Of a stretch of 64,000 bases of DNA, positions 61,863 to 64,000 are shown in pieces. Under the pieces are notes generated by a model. It did no database searches and was not told the origin of the DNA. It saw nothing but the letters and a program-made list of their open reading frames with translations. The translations under genes and the position numbers were made by a program. Position 1 is the stretch's first letter; the number at the start of each line of letters is the position of its first letter. Location of the stretch: positions 105,340 through 169,339 of the forward strand of contig JAFLSK010000001.1 of NCBI GenBank assembly GCA_022510945.1, written 5' to 3'. The stretch is from Ruminococcus sp. GTDB taxonomy: Bacteria; Bacillota; Clostridia; Oscillospirales; Acutalibacteraceae.

Positions 61863-62543
61863 ATGTTTAATTTTACAATTGATAACGCAGATTTTCTTAA
61901 CGACTTTTACCGTGAGTTCAAAGAGTACATAAAGAGCGCGTACGCGTTTTCGGCTAAGTTCCTTATAAACCCTACACTTATGGAGAATTACAAGGAGCAG
62001 GAAAAACTTACTTTGATACTTATAAATAAAAGTATCTACCAAAATATGTTCAATACAATAACGCAGATTGATAACAATATGATTTTTTCGGCGTTATCCT
62101 GCCTTGAAAACGCGCTGTATAACATTCGCTTATTCTATGTCCTTAAAATCAATCATAATAATCTTTACAAGTATATGACCGACGAGTATTTTGACCTCAA
62201 AAAATGTGAAGAAATTGCGGACAAAAACACGGATGTTAAGGATAGAAACGAGTTTTCCGTAAAAGATTTCTATGAAGAAATCAAGAAAAACAACCGTTTT
62301 GATGATATAAAGACGATTATGCCTGCTCAGATTAACGACGGAAACTTATACATAGGGCTTGCAAATGGTAAAGAGCTTAGCGATAAGCTACAGGATAAAA
62401 TCAGAGGCTATATCATCTCGATGTATAAGGCGTTGAATTTCCACAACCAAATGTTCTTTAACGGCGGTATAGACAACGAATTCGAGGAAATCGAAGGAAG
62501 CATTTACCGCAAGTTTATGGATTATGTGAAGCTTTACGTCTGA
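61863..62543 (+). CDS. Hypothetical protein, helical, 226 aa
   Basis: I do not recognise this protein. It is predicted mostly helical with many Asn, Asp, Lys and Phe, has no signal peptide, membrane segment or known catalytic motif, and contains a regular pattern of hydrophobic helices (IFSALSCLENALYNIRLF). GGTGAT precedes the ATG. Close promoter spacing leaves a very short leader. Its 3' end overlaps the convergent DUF3783 gene by ten bases. A cytoplasmic scaffold or regulatory role is only a guess. Confidence 0.75.
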   Translation: MFNFTIDNADFLNDFYREFKEYIKSAYAFSAKFLINPTLMENYKEQEKLTLILINKSIYQNMFNTITQIDNNMIFSALSCLENALYNIRLFYVLKINHNNLYKYMTDEYFDLKKCEEIADKNTDVKDRNEFSVKDFYEEIKKNNRFDDIKTIMPAQINDGNLYIGLANGKELSDKLQDKIRGYIISMYKALNFHNQMFFNGGIDNEFEEIEGSIYRKFMDYVKLYV

Positions 62544-62914
62544 TTATGTAGATTTTCTCCGTTTTGCATAGCTTTATGCTCAGCGGAGATTTCTTTATAT
62601 AACTCGTAGGAGTTGTAGCTTAAGTTCGTTTCGGTTGCTGCAGCTTTGAGCGATACCGTCGCCTTTTTTCGACGAAGCTGTGAAAGAAACTTATCAAGTT
62701 CATAATCTGTGAGATTATATATGTAGAGCATCTCTTCCGTGAAGCTCTCCCCTTCATCACAACTGTTTTCAGAAGATAGACCGAGAACTTGTGAGAGCTT
62801 ATACCCATACTCGCCTTCTGAAACCACGGCAAAGGGAACTCGTAGTTTATGGCAAATCAATTTAATATCTATTGCTTTTTTACCATTTATGTTGTAAAGC
62901 AGGACCATTTTCAT
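62534..62914 (-). CDS. DUF3783 protein
   Basis: A 126-residue protein whose C-terminal half (EEMLYIYNLTDYELDKFLSQLRR, VSLKAAATETNLSYNSYELYKEISAEHKAM) matches the DUF3783 pattern. Function unknown. The ATG at 62914 has GGGTGAT upstream; an in-frame start 18 bases earlier is possible. It is divergent from the radical SAM gene and convergent with the orphan. Confidence 0.78.
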   Translation of the reverse strand: MKMVLLYNINGKKAIDIKLICHKLRVPFAVVSEGEYGYKLSQVLGLSSENSCDEGESFTEEMLYIYNLTDYELDKFLSQLRRKKATVSLKAAATETNLSYNSYELYKEISAEHKAMQNGENLHNQT

Positions 62915-62951
62915 ATATATCACCCGTAACATTATATTATAAACTTATTTT

Positions 62952-63878
62952 ATGGCAACAATGAAGCATTATAATTCTTTAAACGAATATTTAAAATCCA
63001 AATACGGAAAGAAAGTGTACAAGCTTTCGATAAACGGCGGTATGACATGCCCGAACAGGGACGGTACACTCGGAAAGAACGGCTGTATTTTTTGCAGTAA
63101 AGGCGGTTCGGGAGAATTCGCAAGCTGTGCAAAACTCAGCATTAAAGAACAACTTGAATTAGCAAAGAAAAGAGTTGAAAACAAAACTAAAGATAATGCG
63201 TATATTGCGTATTTTCAGCCTTTTACTAATACATACGCTGACATATCCTATCTAAGAAAGATTTTTTATGAAGCTATCGAGCCTGAGTATATAGTTGGAT
63301 TGTCTGTGGCAACGAGGCCTGATTGTCTTGAGAATGATAAAATCAAGTTGCTCGAGGAAATAAACAAGATAAAGCCGGTTTCCGTTGAGTTAGGATTACA
63401 GACAATTCACAAAAAAACCGCTGAATATATCAGACGCGGATATTCGCTTAATGTATATAATAATGCGGTTGAACGGCTTCATAAAGCAGATATCGAGGTT
63501 GTAACTCACGTTATTATCGGACTTCCTGACGAAAGCGCTGAAATGATGTTCGAAACTGTCCGGTATGTCGGGAAGCTAACTGACGGGATAAAGCTCCAGC
63601 TACTGCACATTATTGAAGGCACCGATATTGCAGAAGAGTACTCGGAAGGTACGTTTAAGGTGCTGACAATGGAGAAATATACAGATATTATCTGTGAGTG
63701 TATAGAAATACTACCCGAAAATGTAATTATCCACAGGATAACCGGAGATGGTGATAAGCGTAGTCTTATTGCGCCGCTATGGAGTGGAGATAAAAAGCGT
63801 GTCCTGAATTATATGAACAATGAGTTTAAACGCAGGAATATTATTCAGGGTAGCAAAAGTGAAACAAGGGCAGAGTAA
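62952..63878 (+). CDS. TIGR01212-family radical SAM protein (YhcC-like)
   Basis: A 308-residue radical SAM protein. Cluster cysteines are C33, C45 and C48 (TCPNRDG...GCIFC), the CX11CX2C spacing typical of the YhcC/TIGR01212 family rather than CX3CX2C. Other matches: YFQPFTNTYAD, GLSVATRPDC, SVELGLQTIHKKT, and GLPDESAEMM. Function unknown. There is no strong SD; ATG 62961 is an alternative. Confidence 0.9.
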   Translation: MATMKHYNSLNEYLKSKYGKKVYKLSINGGMTCPNRDGTLGKNGCIFCSKGGSGEFASCAKLSIKEQLELAKKRVENKTKDNAYIAYFQPFTNTYADISYLRKIFYEAIEPEYIVGLSVATRPDCLENDKIKLLEEINKIKPVSVELGLQTIHKKTAEYIRRGYSLNVYNNAVERLHKADIEVVTHVIIGLPDESAEMMFETVRYVGKLTDGIKLQLLHIIEGTDIAEEYSEGTFKVLTMEKYTDIICECIEILPENVIIHRITGDGDKRSLIAPLWSGDKKRVLNYMNNEFKRRNIIQGSKSETRAE

Positions 63879-63897
63879 ACCTCTGCCCTATTTTTTA
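63867..63897 (+). terminator. Terminator after the TIGR01212 gene
   Basis: AGGGCAGAG (63867-63875) and CTCTGCCCT (63881-63889) pair perfectly, with the gene's stop codon in the loop, then ATTTTTTAT. Confidence 0.88.
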
Positions 63898-63901
63898 TAA
63901 A

Positions 63902-64000
63902 TTATCTTTGGCGCGGAGATGGTATGTTTGGTTTAGGAGAAATGGTCATCTCGAACCTTGTGTCCACATAAAGGAGAAAAGTTTCTGCAACGCAACGGGC
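63902..64000 (-). CDS. Possible 3' end of a gene cut by the window edge
   Basis: A minus-strand frame of 32 codons is open to the window end and stops at 63902-63904; it reads like a short polar tail (ISPKPNIPSPRQR). The stretch is clearly richer in G and C than nearby intergenic DNA. The plus-strand frame is open too, so coding is unproven; I recognise no family. Confidence 0.25.
   Translation of the reverse strand, partial: ARCVAETFLLYVDTRFEMTISPKPNIPSPRQR

Overview
The window looks like a chromosome segment of a spore-forming, anaerobic low-GC Firmicute of the class Clostridia, most likely a Ruminococcaceae/Oscillospirales-type gut bacterium. The evidence is Gram-positive gene order (infC-rpmI-rplT; dprA-topA-trmFO; plsX-rnc-smc-ftsY; aroQ-pepP-efp), a set of sporulation genes (yunB, sigK, cwlD, and a cwlJ/gerQ-like pair), a complete V-type ATPase operon, formate-tetrahydrofolate ligase, and a SCIFF ranthipeptide gene with its radical SAM maturase. 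I see no phage, transposon, CRISPR array or rRNA. The species assignment is inference.

Layout. 1-1.1 kb: 3' end of a teichoic-acid-type polymerase gene. 1.1-4.5 kb: an attenuated leader, infC-rpmI-rplT, an RNA methyltransferase and dprA. 4.5-15.1 kb: a tightly packed plus-strand run topA-trmFO-plsX-rnc-radical SAM-smc-ftsY. 15-20 kb: rdgB-yhbY-nadD-yqeK-rsfS-leuS. 20-23.7 kb: rpsU, aroQ-pepP-efp, a zinc-ribbon protein and yunB. 23.7-25.9 kb (minus): queA-tgt for queuosine. 26-30.4 kb: lysine/DAP genes asd-dapA-dapB, then DUF3343 plus a cysteine desulfurase. 30.4-33.8 kb: cdaA-cdaR (c-di-AMP) converging on rodA. 33.9-37.8 kb: fhs, tsaE, tsaB, rpiB and a small HTH regulator. 37.8-48.8 kb is mostly minus strand: xerC, a 584-bp AT-rich gap, a DUF6873-like gene, radA, cwlD, exoA, a YgjP-type metalloprotease, sigK, scfB, scfA, an Orn/Lys/Arg decarboxylase family gene and prfC. 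49-51.2 kb: hemW and the gerQ/cwlJ-like pair. 51.3-60.2 kb: tRNA-Ser(CGA), then a nine-gene V-ATPase operon. 60.2-64 kb: a secreted GH25-FN3 protein, an orphan protein, a DUF3783 protein, a TIGR01212 radical SAM protein and a possible partial reading frame at the edge.

The genes are mainly housekeeping: translation (IF3, L35, L20, S21, EF-P, RF3, LeuRS, RsfS), RNA modification (TrmFO, Tgt/QueA, TsaE/TsaB, SpoU-type methyltransferase), chromosome maintenance (SMC, TopA, RadA, DprA, ExoA, XerC), envelope growth (RodA, c-di-AMP, DAP) and spore formation and germination. They mostly form overlapping operons with intrinsic terminators at convergent ends.

The most notable signals are these. (1) The SCIFF peptide gene has seven cysteines instead of six and Gly where the reported thioether acceptor Thr sits, and a terminator separates it from its maturase. 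(2) A radical SAM gene can only begin at a non-NTG codon, probably AUU, and infC probably begins at AUC. (3) A 149-nt structured, Shine-Dalgarno-sequestering spacer lies between tsaE and tsaB. (4) The yunB ribosome-binding site lies inside the preceding terminator hairpin. (5) Promoter-driven leaders with hairpins precede infC, rpsU, asd and hemW. (6) The V-ATPase c-ring subunit carries a Na+-type ligand signature.
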